Counted from the first letter of the stretch, positions 8,491 through 18,154 are shown. The stretch: DNA of 64,000 nt from UBA9611 sp965237595 (GCA_965237595.1 CBDEFY010000007.1:372001-436000); one strand, 5' to 3'. Numbers and translations: made by a program. The notes: generated from the letters alone by a model not told the origin.

Positions 8491-8519
8491 TCTATATCGG
8501 TCTTCGAACTAGCTATCAA
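8491..8519 (-). promoter_or_regulatory. Sigma-70-like promoter
   Basis: Minus strand: TTGATA, 17-base spacer, TATAGA. The -35 box overlaps the stop codon of the upstream 1,749-residue gene. Predicted transcription starts near 8484, giving a leader of about 90 bases. Confidence 0.65.
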
Positions 8520-11500
8520 AACAGATATTCGTTTATGACCTCGATGAGTTCTGCCTTGGTGATCGTCTCCTCAAAGAGGTAGTCGTTGATGGCCGTTATC
8601 AGCTCGCTCTTGTCAATCTGGCCATCGTTGTTGGCGTCATAGCCACCCTCGTCGGGTGGTGCTGTGGACGTCGTCGCGTCGGTCATTGCGCTCGCAGTTT
8701 TGCTGGCACCCTCGGCGTCGCTGTAGCTCGCCGTCACCTGAAGGCGCTTGCCGTCGTCCCCACTGACCGGTGTGTACGTGGCGGACGTGGCCCCGATGAT
8801 GTCGGTGTAGCCCCCTTGGCCGTCTTCCTGGGCCCACTGCCACGTTTCGCCGGTGACGCCGCCGTCGGGGTCGGCCAGGGTAGCCCTTAGCTCCGTGTCG
8901 ACCACGGGCTGTGCCGCCGACAGGGTTACCCCGCCGTCCTCGTCCACGTTGGTCACGGTGATGGTCACGTCGATGGAGTCCCTGAGACCGCCTGAGTCGC
9001 TGGCAGTCACCGTGACGGAGTAGGTGGCCATGGTCTCGTAGTCCAGGGCCGCCTGGGTCATCAGCTGGCCCGATCCCGTGTTTATGTCGAAGGACGCGGC
9101 ATCGGTCCCGCCCAGGGCGTAGGTCAGGGCGTCGCCGTTATTGTCGGTGGCCGCGACTGGGGTGCCGATGTCTTGGCCTGCAGCCGTGTTCTCCGCCACC
9201 GTTCTGCTGGTCGTGGCGGAAGCGAATTCGGGGGCAACGTTTGCGTCGGGGGCCCTGGTGATCACCGGAGGCTCGTCCACGTCGGTGACCTTGATAGTCA
9301 CGTCGACGGAGGAACTGAGGCCCTCCGGGTCCCTGGCCGTGACCGTCACCTCGTAGGCGGGATTGGTCTCGTGGTCCAGCATGGCGTTGGCCCCGACCAT
9401 TATCTGTCCCGTACCGGAGACTATGTCGAACGAGGTCGCATCAGCCCCGCTCAGGAGGTAGAGGATGAACTCATTGTCGGAGTTGTCAGCGTCCGCCGTG
9501 TCAGTGGCAGCCACAACAGGTCCCACGGCGTCATCCTCAGCGGCGTCCTCTGCCACCTCCCTCGGGTCGATCTGGATGCCGTCGGCGTCATCGTCCTCGT
9601 CGGTAAACGCCGGCGCCAGGTTCCGGACCTTCGAGACCGCCGCCAAGTTTGGCGTTCCAACAGCGGTCTTCCCCGATCCTTCGGCGTCGGTGTAGCTCGC
9701 CGTTACCCTCAGGAACTTCTCATCGTCGGCATCCACCGGCGTGTAACCGGCATTGGTGGCATCTTTGATCTTCGTGACATTGTCAACATCGCTGAACGCA
9801 TCAGCGTCAGCTCTCGACCACTGCCAAGTGACGTCGGTGACGCCGCCGTCAGGGTCCACGGGCGTGTTCGCCATTATCTCAACCCCAATCCTCGGCTGCG
9901 ACGCACTCAGGGTCACCGTTCCCGGCTCGTCAACGTTGGTGACTGTCACCATCACGTCCACCGTCGTGCTCTTCTCCGTCGCACCATCCCCGCCGGTCGA
10001 AGCCGCCTTCACCGTCACCTCGTAGACGTTGTCCCCGTCCGCAGACCCGCGCGCCTCAAAGTTCGGCGAAGCATCGAAGGTGAGCCCGCCGGAGGAGCCA
10101 ATTGAGAACTTGCCATCATCATCCCCGGACACGGTGTAGGCTACCGTGTCACCCTCAGGATCGTATGCACCAAAGGTGTACACCACCTCAGTGGCGTCCT
10201 CGTTCTCCGCACGGGAGTGGGACATCTTGCCATCGGTGAACACCGGCGCCTCGTCTGCCTCATCCACTGTGATCGTCATAAGAACCGTGGCAGACTGACC
10301 GGACGGGTCGGTGGCCTTGATGGTGACCATGAAATTATCACCAGTACGTGTCTCGGTATCTGATTCATTTTCAGCGTCGCTGTTAGGATTCACAGTCTTG
10401 CCCAGGCCAACCGTCACCTGGCCGGTCATCCGGTCGATCTGGAACACGTCAGCGTCCGCTTCGCCCTCCAGGGAGTAGGTCAGGCGGTCATTGTTCGCAT
10501 CGTTGGCGGTCACGGGGTCGCCGACGTTGTCCCCCTCCGTGGCCCCGTCATCCGCTTCTGCCATCGGCGTCGCCTGATCGACGTCCGGGTCCGGATCAAA
10601 GTCCGCGGGGAACGCAGGATCGCTGTTCCCGCTGGGGAACGCCCTGACCGGATAGGCGGAGGTCGCCTCAACGGGCTTCCCCTCGCCTTCACCGTCTTCA
10701 TAGGTCGCCGTGACCCGCAGGTACATGCCCCTATCCTGGGAGGCCGGGGTGTATGTGATCGTCTTAGCGGCGTCGTCCCCGGTGATGTCCGCGTACGTCC
10801 CAGTCCGTCTGGACGACTTGGACCACTGCCACTCCACGTCACCCTCGGCGACAGCAGCGCTAGTTAGGTTGTCAGTATCGGTACCTACGTTGTCAGGGTC
10901 TTCTATCCCCGTGTTAGCGACGCCTTGTTCGTCAACAAACGGGTTCCCCACGCCATCTACGTACGCGACCGTTATATCAGTCGAAACCTGCGGCTGAAGC
11001 GACGACATCTCTATCCCCGTCGTCGCATCCTCATCCACGTTGGTGACCTCCACCTCCACCTTCTTGTATGCCGTCTCCACACCGTCAGAGGCTGCAACCA
11101 CCAACCGATAGGTGTTCGAGTTGCCACTCGGTCCGCCCAGCGGCGTCTCGTAGTCGGGCTTACTCTTGAAGGTGAGCTCGCCAGCCTTGCTTATCTCGAA
11201 CAGCGCCGAGTCTTCAACGTCTGCGGCCTCTAAATCATCGCTGACAGACTCGGTCTCCACCGACCACGTTACGCTCTTCCCCTCCGGGTCCACCGCCGTG
11301 TACGTCGCTACAGCACCAGTCCCGTTCTCGACGTACTTATCGCTGGCTGGCCCGGTCACGTCCGGCGCATCGTCCACGTCGGTGACCTTGATAGTCACGT
11401 CGACGGAGGAACTGAGGCCCTCCGGGTCCCTGGCCGTGACCGTCACCTCGTAGGCGGGATTGGTCTCGTGGTCCAGCATGGCGTTGGCCCCGACCATTAT

Positions 11501-13765
11501 CTGTCCCGTACCGGAGACTATGTCGAACGAGGTCGCATCAGCCCCGCTCAGGAGGTAGAGGATGAACTCATTGTCGGAGTTGTCAGCGTCCGCCGTGTCA
11601 GTGGCAGCCACAACAGGTCCCACGGCGTCATCCTCAGCGGCGTCCTCTGCCACCTCCCTCGGGTCGATCTGGATGCCGTCGGCGTCATCGTCCTCGTCGG
11701 TAAACGCCGGCGCCAGGTTCCGGACCTTCGAGACCGCCGCCAAGTTTGGCGTTCCAACAGCGGTCTTCCCCGATCCTTCGGCGTCGGTGTAGCTCGCCGT
11801 TACCCTCAGGAACTTCTCATCGTCGGCATCCACCGGCGTGTAACCGGCATTGGTGGCATCTTTGATCTTCGTGACATTGTCAACATCGCTGAACGCATCA
11901 GCGTCAGCTCTCGACCACTGCCAAGTGACGTCGGTGACGCCGCCGTCAGGGTCCACGGGCGTGTTCGCCATTATCTCAACCCCAATCCTCGGCTGCGACG
12001 CACTCAGGGTCACCGTTCCCGGCTCGTCAACGTTGGTGACTGTCACCATCACGTCCACCGTCGTGCTCTTCTCCGTCGCACCATCCCCGCCGGTCGAAGC
12101 CGCCTTCACCGTCACCTCGTAGACGTTGTCCCCGTCCGCAGACCCGCGCGCCTCAAAGTTCGGCGAAGCATCGAAGGTGAGCCCGCCGGAGGAGCCAATT
12201 GAGAACTTGCCATCATCATCCCCGGACACGGTGTAGGCTACCGTGTCACCCTCAGGATCGTATGCACCAAAGGTGTACACCACCTCAGTGGCGTCCTCGT
12301 TCTCCGCACGGGAGTGGGACATCTTGCCATCGGTGAACACCGGCGCCTCGTCTGCCTCATCCACTGTGATCGTCATAAGAACCGTGGCAGACTGACCGGA
12401 CGGGTCGGTGGCCTTGATGGTGACCATGAAATTATCACCAGTACGTGTCTCGGTATCTGATTCATTTTCAGCGTCGCTGTTAGGATTCACAGTCTTGCCC
12501 AGGCCAACCGTCACCTGGCCGGTCATCCGGTCGATCTGGAACACGTCAGCGTCCGCTTCGCCCTCCAGGGAGTAGGTCAGGCGGTCATTGTTCGCATCGT
12601 TGGCGGTCACGGGGTCGCCGACGTTGTCCCCCTCCGTGGCCCCGTCATCCGCTTCTGCCATCGGCGTCGCCTGATCGACGTCCGGGTCCGGATCAAAGTC
12701 CGCGGGGAACGCAGGATCGCTGTTCCCGCTGGGGAACGCCCTGACCGGATAGGCGGAGGTCGCCTCAACGGGCTTCCCCTCGCCTTCACCGTCTTCATAG
12801 GTCGCCGTGACCCGCAGGTACATGCCCCTATCCTGGGAGGCCGGGGTGTATGTGATCGTCTTAGCGGCGTCGTCCCCGGTGATGTCCGCGTACGTCCCAG
12901 TCCGTCTGGACGACTTGGACCACTGCCACTCCACGTCACCCTCGGCGACAGCAGCGCTAGTTAGGTTGTCAGTATCGGTACCTACGTTGTCAGGGTCTTC
13001 TATCCCCGTGTTAGCGACGCCTTGTTCGTCAACAAACGGGTTCCCCACGCCATCTACGTACGCGACCGTTATATCAGTCGAAACCTGCGGCTGAAGCGAC
13101 GACATCTCTATCCCCGTCGTCGCATCCTCATCCACGTTGGTGACCTCCACCTCCACCTTCTTGTATGCCGTCTCCACACCGTCAGAGGCTGCAACCACCA
13201 ACCGATAGGTGTTCGAGTTGCCACTCGGTCCGCCCAGCGGCGTCTCGTAGTCGGGCTTACTCTTGAAGGTGAGCTCGCCAGCCTTGCTTATCTCGAACAG
13301 CGCCGAGTCTTCAACGTCTGCGGCCTCTAAATCATCGCTGACAGACTCGGTCTCCACCGACCACGTTACGCTCTTCCCCTCCGGGTCCACCGCCGTGTAC
13401 GTCGCTACAGCACCAGTCCCGTTCTCGACGTATTCCCTGGGGCCGTCGGCGTCCTGCGCGTGGAGGGGTCCACCGGGCAGCAGGAACAGCAGGCCCACAG
13501 CTAGAGCCGCGAGAAGCGCTAAAATAGGGAAGGCGAGGCGTCTGTTTGCCAGGAGAGAAGTGGATCCGGTGCCACCAACAGGGGAGTGAAGACCAGGGAA
13601 CCTGCGGTTGGGACCACCCGTCAGGGCGCGTTGGAGGCGGCACCCTAGCGATGTTCGTTGCGCTGTCTTAGGCGCTAAACTGGGGGGAGATGATTGCTTA
13701 GTCATAGGCGTTGAAGGGACAGACTCATCTCCTATGTGGTTTGGATTGAATGAATCATTCATCAC
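8516..13765 (-). CDS. Giant secreted cadherin-repeat protein with EF-hand tail
   Basis: 1,749 residues, GTG or ATG start (GTG ATG). The N-terminus is unusually long: about 75 polar residues precede the hydrophobic segment LAFPILALLAALAVGLLF, with likely cleavage after LHAQ. The rest is a chain of about a dozen cadherin-type repeats (VTVTNVDE/KVTDVDE strand ends, A-x-D-P/D-N-D signatures) mixed with Ig-like modules of the V-T-W-Q-W-S type. The tail DANNDGQIDKSE plus a second helix forms an EF-hand/dockerin-like pair. Two 688-residue blocks are exact duplicates. Expected to be extracellular and calcium-stiffened, with an adhesion or cell-cell role by family analogy. No enzymatic domain is seen. 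Confidence 0.8.
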   Translation of the reverse strand: MMNDSFNPNHIGDESVPSTPMTKQSSPPSLAPKTAQRTSLGCRLQRALTGGPNRRFPGLHSPVGGTGSTSLLANRRLAFPILALLAALAVGLLFLLPGGPLHAQDADGPREYVENGTGAVATYTAVDPEGKSVTWSVETESVSDDLEAADVEDSALFEISKAGELTFKSKPDYETPLGGPSGNSNTYRLVVAASDGVETAYKKVEVEVTNVDEDATTGIEMSSLQPQVSTDITVAYVDGVGNPFVDEQGVANTGIEDPDNVGTDTDNLTSAAVAEGDVEWQWSKSSRRTGTYADITGDDAAKTITYTPASQDRGMYLRVTATYEDGEGEGKPVEATSAYPVRAFPSGNSDPAFPADFDPDPDVDQATPMAEADDGATEGDNVGDPVTANDANNDRLTYSLEGEADADVFQIDRMTGQVTVGLGKTVNPNSDAENESDTETRTGDNFMVTIKATDPSGQSATVLMTITVDEADEAPVFTDGKMSHSRAENEDATEVVYTFGAYDPEGDTVAYTVSGDDDGKFSIGSSGGLTFDASPNFEARGSADGDNVYEVTVKAASTGGDGATEKSTTVDVMVTVTNVDEPGTVTLSASQPRIGVEIMANTPVDPDGGVTDVTWQWSRADADAFSDVDNVTKIKDATNAGYTPVDADDEKFLRVTASYTDAEGSGKTAVGTPNLAAVSKVRNLAPAFTDEDDDADGIQIDPREVAEDAAEDDAVGPVVAATDTADADNSDNEFILYLLSGADATSFDIVSGTGQIMVGANAMLDHETNPAYEVTVTARDPEGLSSSVDVTIKVTDVDDAPDVTGPASDKYVENGTGAVATYTAVDPEGKSVTWSVETESVSDDLEAADVEDSALFEISKAGELTFKSKPDYETPLGGPSGNSNTYRLVVAASDGVETAYKKVEVEVTNVDEDATTGIEMSSLQPQVSTDITVAYVDGVGNPFVDEQGVANTGIEDPDNVGTDTDNLTSAAVAEGDVEWQWSKSSRRTGTYADITGDDAAKTITYTPASQDRGMYLRVTATYEDGEGEGKPVEATSAYPVRAFPSGNSDPAFPADFDPDPDVDQATPMAEADDGATEGDNVGDPVTANDANNDRLTYSLEGEADADVFQIDRMTGQVTVGLGKTVNPNSDAENESDTETRTGDNFMVTIKATDPSGQSATVLMTITVDEADEAPVFTDGKMSHSRAENEDATEVVYTFGAYDPEGDTVAYTVSGDDDGKFSIGSSGGLTFDASPNFEARGSADGDNVYEVTVKAASTGGDGATEKSTTVDVMVTVTNVDEPGTVTLSASQPRIGVEIMANTPVDPDGGVTDVTWQWSRADADAFSDVDNVTKIKDATNAGYTPVDADDEKFLRVTASYTDAEGSGKTAVGTPNLAAVSKVRNLAPAFTDEDDDADGIQIDPREVAEDAAEDDAVGPVVAATDTADADNSDNEFILYLLSGADATSFDIVSGTGQIMVGANAMLDHETNPAYEVTVTARDPEGLSSSVDVTIKVTDVDEPPVITRAPDANVAPEFASATTSRTVAENTAAGQDIGTPVAATDNNGDALTYALGGTDAASFDINTGSGQLMTQAALDYETMATYSVTVTASDSGGLRDSIDVTITVTNVDEDGGVTLSAAQPVVDTELRATLADPDGGVTGETWQWAQEDGQGGYTDIIGATSATYTPVSGDDGKRLQVTASYSDAEGASKTASAMTDATTSTAPPDEGGYDANNDGQIDKSELITAINDYLFEETITKAELIEVINEYLF
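9272..13431. repeat. Tandem duplication, two 2,063-bp copies
   Basis: Bases 9272-11334 recur at 11369-13431 (period 2,097 = 699 codons), apparently without any difference in the lines I compared. They are separated by 34 unique bases. The duplication is in frame and doubles a block of cadherin/Ig-like modules. Absolute identity suggests a very recent event or collapse and re-expansion in assembly. Confidence 0.9.
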
Positions 13766-13920
13766 GGCTGGCCACCTACCTTACTATTTGTCATCGAATT
13801 TTCAAGCCTCTGAGTTGACAGATGTCACACCAAGGGTACCCATTAGGGCCACATGAAACGACCTCCAAAAAGAGGTCATCGAGTCACAAACGGGCTACCC
13901 TTTAATAGTTGGCGACGCCG

Positions 13921-13951
13921 ATTGTAACATGCAAACAAGCCTCAATGTCAA
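13921..13951 (-). promoter_or_regulatory. Candidate promoter for giant cadherin gene; surrounding gap
   Basis: Minus strand: consensus TTGACA (13946-13951), 19-base spacer, TACAAT (13921-13926). The leader to 13765 would be about 150 bases and contains a 6-bp hairpin (13860-13865 with 13872-13877, A-rich loop on the plus strand). The rest of the gap 13766-14073 shows no gene. Confidence 0.5.
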
Positions 13952-14073
13952 GGATAAGGCTGCGAATTCCAGGGTAATCAATTCTGAATTTCTGGCGTGT
14001 TTGACAGTGGTTCACCCATTCGAGACTGTGAAATCGTCCCCATCTCCGATAGTTGGATGGCACGTCGGACACA

Positions 14074-14283
14074 TTATTCTTTGATCAAACCGTTCCCGTC
14101 CTGGCGCTCATGCAGGGTCTCCCTCTCGTACAGCCAGTACAACGGGCCTGACAGGGTGCGCTTCCAGCCCTTGAGCTTTCCGGCCAGCGTGGAGACCGCC
14201 CAGCGCTGGTCCTCTCAGAAGACGAACGTCTTCTCGTCCGCAAATGTCCGCTCTGCAATTGCCGTGTAGCGCCCCAAGTTCAA
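14074..14283 (-). pseudogene. Decayed coding remnant of unknown family
   Basis: One minus-strand frame reads like protein: LGRYTAIAERTFADEK, then after a TGA at about 14220, EDQRWAVSTLAGKLKGWKR and onward to GLIKE and TAA. It has no start, and its upstream end merges with the recombinase remnant. I do not recognise the family. It is probably part of the cargo of the dead recombinase element. Confidence 0.35.
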
Positions 14284-14455
14284 CAAATGAAGACCTGACT
14301 GCTGGTAGCCGACTAGACAGCGACCGGCAAACCCCGCAAGGCCCTGGCAATCGGTTCCGAATCGATTCGTGACGGGGCAGTGGACCTTGCGGGGCTTCGG
14401 CCTTGTCGCTTATCCGGAGTGGTTTAAGTCCACCGCCCACGAGTACCCCAATTTT

Positions 14456-15462
14456 TCGTATCGATTGCCTCTCATCCATCTTCTCGACCACGAAGTCCTC
14501 CAGCCTGGGAGCGTTCAGGTAGCGGGCGCTGCACGTTCCTGCGCCTTCCCTGAACAGGGTGCCGCAGATGTAGTAGGCGAACTGGCCGCTCTTGGCTCCC
14601 TGGCCGGAATAGGGCCTGCCGCACACGCCGCACTTGAGCAGCCCGCTCAGCAGGAACCTGCTGCCCACTCTCGCGGGCCTCCGCACCTTCGGCGCACGGT
14701 CCCGCATCGCCTCCTGCACGGCGTCGAACAGCTCCCTCGACACCAGGGCGGGCCACGCTTCCTCAACCCTTACCGGGTCTTGGGTCTTCTCTCCCTAGCT
14801 GGTTCTGCCCCACACTGCGGTTCCGGTGTAGGCTTCGTTGGTCAGCAGATAGTGGAGTCCGCCTTTGTTCCAGCGTTTGCCCCTGCTGGTGATGCCCCGG
14901 TCGTTCAGGGCCTTACATATCTCCTTGAGGCCGTTCCCCTGAGCGAGCTTTCGAATATCTCCTTCACCACCGGGGCGGTGGCCGGGTCAACCTCAAGGGT
15001 GGAGCGCTCCTTCACCCCGTCGCTGACCTTGACCCTCCTGTAGCCGAAGGGGGCGTTCGAGGCGAGGAAGAAGCCCCGTGATGCGGCCTCCCTCATTCCC
15101 CGGACGACGTCCTGCGCCAAATTTTCGCTGTAGAATTCGTCCACGCTCTCGATGATGGCCTCAAGCAGCTTGCCCGTGGGAGAGTCGTCGGCGTGCTCGG
15201 TGATGGACACCACCCTGACGCCCTTGCGCCGGAGCATCGACTTGAAGGCGACTGCGTGCTCCCGCTTGCGGGTGAAGCGGCTGAACTTCCAGACGAGGAT
15301 TATCTCGAAGGGAGCGTTGGGTTTGCTTCCCTCCTCGATCATCTCCCTGAACTGGAGCCTGGCGGCTACGCGGCCGCTCTCGGCCTCGTCCACGTACTCG
15401 CGGGCTACGGAATAGCCGTTGGCCCTGGCATAGTCCTTGAGCGCCCTGAGCTGGGCGGACAC
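14456..15462 (-). pseudogene. Large serine recombinase, degraded
   Basis: Resolvase/recombinase-domain protein in pieces. 14905-15462 encodes the resolvase core after the catalytic serine (SAQLRALKDYARANGY, LVWKFSRFTRKR, the long helix after SPTGKLLEAIIES). The segment with the catalytic Ser is missing and a TAG precedes the frame. Near 14940 the frame shifts into GNGLKEICKALNDRG and NEAYTGTAVW; a TAG near 14797 interrupts; then the zinc-ribbon (CGVCGRPYSG, YYICG) follows to about 14480, beyond which similarity stops. Such enzymes integrate phages or large elements. This one cannot be active, but it marks an old integration. Confidence 0.8.
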
Positions 15463-15494
15463 GGACTATTACACATGAATCGCCCAAGTCCCGC

Positions 15495-15836
15495 TCAGGA
15501 CGTTCTAGACCAATAATCGTGAACGCGCCGCAACTCTTGCAACCAATACTGAAAGTCGTCGCCAGCTTCGTGTAACCCCAGCCCTTTGGCTAGATTGAAT
15601 AACCCAGCTCCAGGCATGTTCCTATCTCTTCGGATTACGACCGCGGACAATAAAGGTTTTCCGGCGCGGTGTTCAGCCCGACTTATTCCGTCGAGAATGT
15701 CGGCGATTCTATTTCTATCCTCAGGAGAATCCATGTTCAAGCCAGCGAGAGAGCCTACGTCGGAGTAGTTAACAACTTGCTGGCTCCTAGCAACTCTAAG
15801 GAGCTCTTCATGGATGGCCTGTGTTCCTGTTCGCAT
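15495..15836 (-). CDS. Conserved small protein of unknown function
   Basis: 113 residues from ATG 15836, behind GAGGGAGAG. It is mostly helical with a central DVGSLAGLNMDSPEDRNRIA segment, a strand LLSAVVIRRDRNMPG and an end rich in Trp/Tyr (FQYWLQELRRVHDYW). I recall similar unannotated proteins (ISRAEH...LSAVVI...MPG...LGL pattern) near mobile DNA, but no function. It lies between the dead recombinase and HigA, on the same strand, and could be cargo of that element. Confidence 0.6.
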   Translation of the reverse strand: MRTGTQAIHEELLRVARSQQVVNYSDVGSLAGLNMDSPEDRNRIADILDGISRAEHRAGKPLLSAVVIRRDRNMPGAGLFNLAKGLGLHEAGDDFQYWLQELRRVHDYWSRTS

Positions 15837-15909
15837 CAAGACTCTCCCTCTTCAAGCCTCTGGGTATGTCGCGAATATTCTCTCCGATGGGCGGTCATTG
15901 GTTGATTGT

Positions 15910-16197
15910 CTAGGAGACCTTTACTAGGGGCTCGATGGCGCTCACGTCGGTCTTGGCGCGGGCCACTTCCAGATCGTACATCCGCTGAAGGTTCAGCCAG
16001 AAGTCGGGAGTGATTCCCAGAGCCTGTCCGATTCGCAGTGCCGTGTCCGCAGTGATGGACCTTCGGCAGTGGACGATATCGTGGATGCGTATCTGGGGCA
16101 CTCCTATGGTCTTGGCCAAGCGATACTGGGTGATGCCCAACTCCTCCATAATCTCCGCCAGATGTTCTCCTGGGTGTATAGGTTCGAGGACGGTCAT
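15910..16197 (-). CDS. higA: HigA-family antitoxin
   Basis: 95 residues. The family opening PIHPGEHLAEIMEELGITQY leads into a lambda-type helix-turn-helix (residues 20-75: YRLAKTIGVPQIRIHDIVHC). It binds and neutralises the HigB-type toxin encoded just upstream and normally represses the shared promoter. Start ATG with GGAGGA 6 bases before. The gap to the toxin stop is 11 bases; toxin-first order is typical for HigBA. Intact. Confidence 0.85.
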   Translation of the reverse strand: MTVLEPIHPGEHLAEIMEELGITQYRLAKTIGVPQIRIHDIVHCRRSITADTALRIGQALGITPDFWLNLQRMYDLEVARAKTDVSAIEPLVKVS

Positions 16198-16208
16198 TAG
16201 CTTCCTCC

Positions 16209-16487
16209 TCAGTGGTAGTCGGTGACTTCAATCCCCATAGCCCCCCGATCCGTCCAGACAAAGCATACGCGCCACGGGTCGTTGACGCGGATGCTGTACT
16301 GGCCCTCCCGGTCTCCCCGTAGGGCTTGGAGTCGGTGGGACTGCGGTACCCGAAGGTCTGTGAGTGCCGCCGCCGCCGCCACTCGCTGTATTCTCATCTG
16401 CGCCCGTCGCTGGATGTCGGCAGGCAATCGCCGAACCGTTCGTCCGGCGAAGAGGCGTTCAGCGTCGTCATTTCTAAATCGGTTCAA
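16209..16487 (-). CDS. higB: HigB-family toxin (RelE/ParE fold)
   Basis: 92 residues. The core LQALRGDREGQYSIRVNDPWRVCFVWTDRGAMGIEVTDYH matches the plasmid maintenance killer family. These act as ribosome-dependent mRNA endonucleases; that activity is known for the family, not shown here. The start is probably TTG at 16487; no ATG exists in the conserved N-terminus and no clear ribosome site is visible. A TACTAT box sits about 9 bases upstream, so the mRNA could be nearly leaderless. Confidence 0.8.
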   Translation of the reverse strand: MNRFRNDDAERLFAGRTVRRLPADIQRRAQMRIQRVAAAAALTDLRVPQSHRLQALRGDREGQYSIRVNDPWRVCFVWTDRGAMGIEVTDYH

Positions 16488-16499
16488 TGAATGGCAATA

Positions 16500-16905
16500 G
16501 TAATGCTACCAGTTACTAATGTCACAAGTACGTACGATTGGCGCGGCGTCGCGGCACCCAGCCCCCATGAGACCCCGCAGACGTGCGCTCCTCTACAAGC
16601 TCCGCCGAAACGGAGAACGTCCACGCAGTGCCGGGGGTGTACAGGAGATTGGGTGTTGTACGGAGGGGTTCTTTCGGTCATTTCCCCGTTCAATCGGTGG
16701 TACCTCACCCCCCTACAGGACGGAAACAGTGAACACTTTGTCGAAAGGGCGCGTTCCGGGCGGCTGGTACAGCGCCAGCTACGGCGGAGTACAAGTCTCA
16801 GGCTGCGAAGGTCGGTTGTCTGGTACATCGGGCCTTCTCCAGCTGTCGCTGTTCAGGGAAAATGTCCGTTTAAGTGGCCTGTAGACCGTCATAAATGTCA
16901 CTCGG
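16500..16905. other. Non-coding stretch
   Basis: About 400 bases between the HigBA module and a transposase remnant. No frame gives recognisable protein and I see no RNA gene. The end next to HigB should hold the toxin-antitoxin promoter. Confidence 0.4.
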
Positions 16906-17079
16906 TTAGGCTGCCATGGCAGCTCCCTCCTCCCGGTAAGCAGCCAGGATGCGCCTGGTGTAGCGTGGGCTGACACCCATCAGAGCGGCGGCCTGTTCCA
17001 GTGTCATGTGCTCCGCTAGCAAGCTGTTCAGAACCTGTAGCCTTCCCTGCTCTATTTGCGTCAATGTCACATTCTCCAT
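16906..17079 (-). pseudogene. Transposase N-terminal helix-turn-helix fragment (ISNCY-like)
   Basis: 57 residues starting MENVTLTQIEQGRLQVLNSL, followed by LEQAAALMGVSPRYTRRIL, the N-terminal HTH typical of ISNCY-type transposases. The frame stops right after the HTH (EEGAAMAA) where the linker to the DDE domain should begin. No catalytic domain is found downstream. The assignment to ISNCY is from memory of the N-terminal pattern. Confidence 0.6.
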
Positions 17080-17341
17080 GCTGTGACATTTCCGCTGGCT
17101 AATTAGCGAGGCGCATTGCCTCACCCAAACCGTTACTCTACGAAAGCGGTTGCCTCAACTAAAATGCTACCGAAAACTCGGGAGGCAGCCACGCCCTGCG
17201 ACCGGCTCATGCAGCATGATGAGAACAGCGTCGTAGTGAAGAACGATCTGCGTGAATACCGGGCTGGACTGGATCCGATGGCGCTGTTGCGGCCCACACG
17301 GGAGGCACAGTCAGCGATAGCAGCGATGTCCTCACCTCAGC

Positions 17342-17725
17342 CCCGGGGAACTGAGCATTGACCGGTTTCTTGCCTCCCTGCCCAACCTGTGGCAACAGGG
17401 GGAAGCCCGACCCACCCACAGGGCCCAAGTGCGCTCGCCTCGCCACTGGCGTACCCGGAAGGACCCTTTCGAAGGCGTGTGGCGCCACTTGCTGTTTTGG
17501 CTTCAAAAAGCCCCCGACACCAACGCCAATGACCTGCTGGCAAAATTCTGCGAAACCTATCCGGGCCGGTTCGGAGATGCTCAACTGCGAACGCTGCAGC
17601 GCAGGGTGAAGGACTGGCGTGGCATCATGGCCAAGGGGCTGGTCTACTCCGCATCTGATGAACCTGCATCGGAACCGAGCGAGAAGGTGGATTTAGTCCT
17701 GGTTGGGGTTGGAAATAAGGGCTAG
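17342..17725 (+). pseudogene. Transposase/integrase C-terminal fragment
   Basis: Open frame without a natural start. The readable part is SIDRFLASLPNLWQQGEAR, then RKDPFEGVWRHLLFWLQK, then GDAQLRTLQRRVKDWRGIMA. The last motif is a familiar C-terminus of DDE-type transposases that carry an integrase core. The catalytic core is absent. It is on the opposite strand to the ISNCY-like piece and so comes from a different element. Confidence 0.55.
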
Positions 17726-17861
17726 AATTTCGGTAACATTCTCTGGTGAGGCAATACGCCGGCATAGTTAATTGTCGTTAATCATGAGGTGCATATCATC
17801 AACTCTATGGCGCCATTCTGCCTTTATCGCCGTCCACCACTGCTGTGAGCCCCGGCTGCCC

Positions 17862-18119
17862 CTAGCATCCGCGCGCCATACACAGCGCGTCCCGCACTGC
17901 GCCGTCGGGCCTCGTTCCGTTGGACGACGCCAACTCCGGCACCAGCTTGTCCCTGCGGGCGGCGCAATAGGCCGCTAAGCAGTTCTGAAATGCCGTGCGG
18001 GTGCTCAGCCCGTTGTTTGAACCGCCGAAGTCAATCAGCCGCTGCTTGTCTTCGTAGTACCGTTCTATGTTCGGGTAGCTTGGCGTAAACCGACTATATT
18101 TCCGACCCTCCGCATAGAA
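17862..18119 (-). pseudogene. Restriction-modification enzyme N-terminal remnant
   Basis: Frame reads YPNIERYYEDKQRLIDFGGS, then AFQNCLAAYCAARRDKLVPE and NGTRPDGAVRDALCMARGC before TAG. This resembles the N-terminal nuclease segment of fused restriction-methyltransferase (type ISP/IIG-like) proteins, where a W-E-A-K-D nuclease motif normally follows the ARG; it stops just before it. An in-frame TAA lies upstream at 18123. Only about 85 residues remain of a protein normally above 1,000. Confidence 0.55.
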
Positions 18120-18154
18120 TCGTTAGCGTCTCAACTTTTGACTGGCCACGCCCA

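Noticed and set aside
9173..10105. Long open frames on the plus strand opposite the cadherin gene, repeated at 11468-12202
   Set aside because: They are antisense shadows created by the biased codons of the repeat protein; no ribosome site, no plausible protein.
14456..15462. Active prophage or integrative element driven by the serine recombinase
   Set aside because: The catalytic Ser region is missing and a frameshift and stop interrupt the gene; no phage genes or att sites could be identified.
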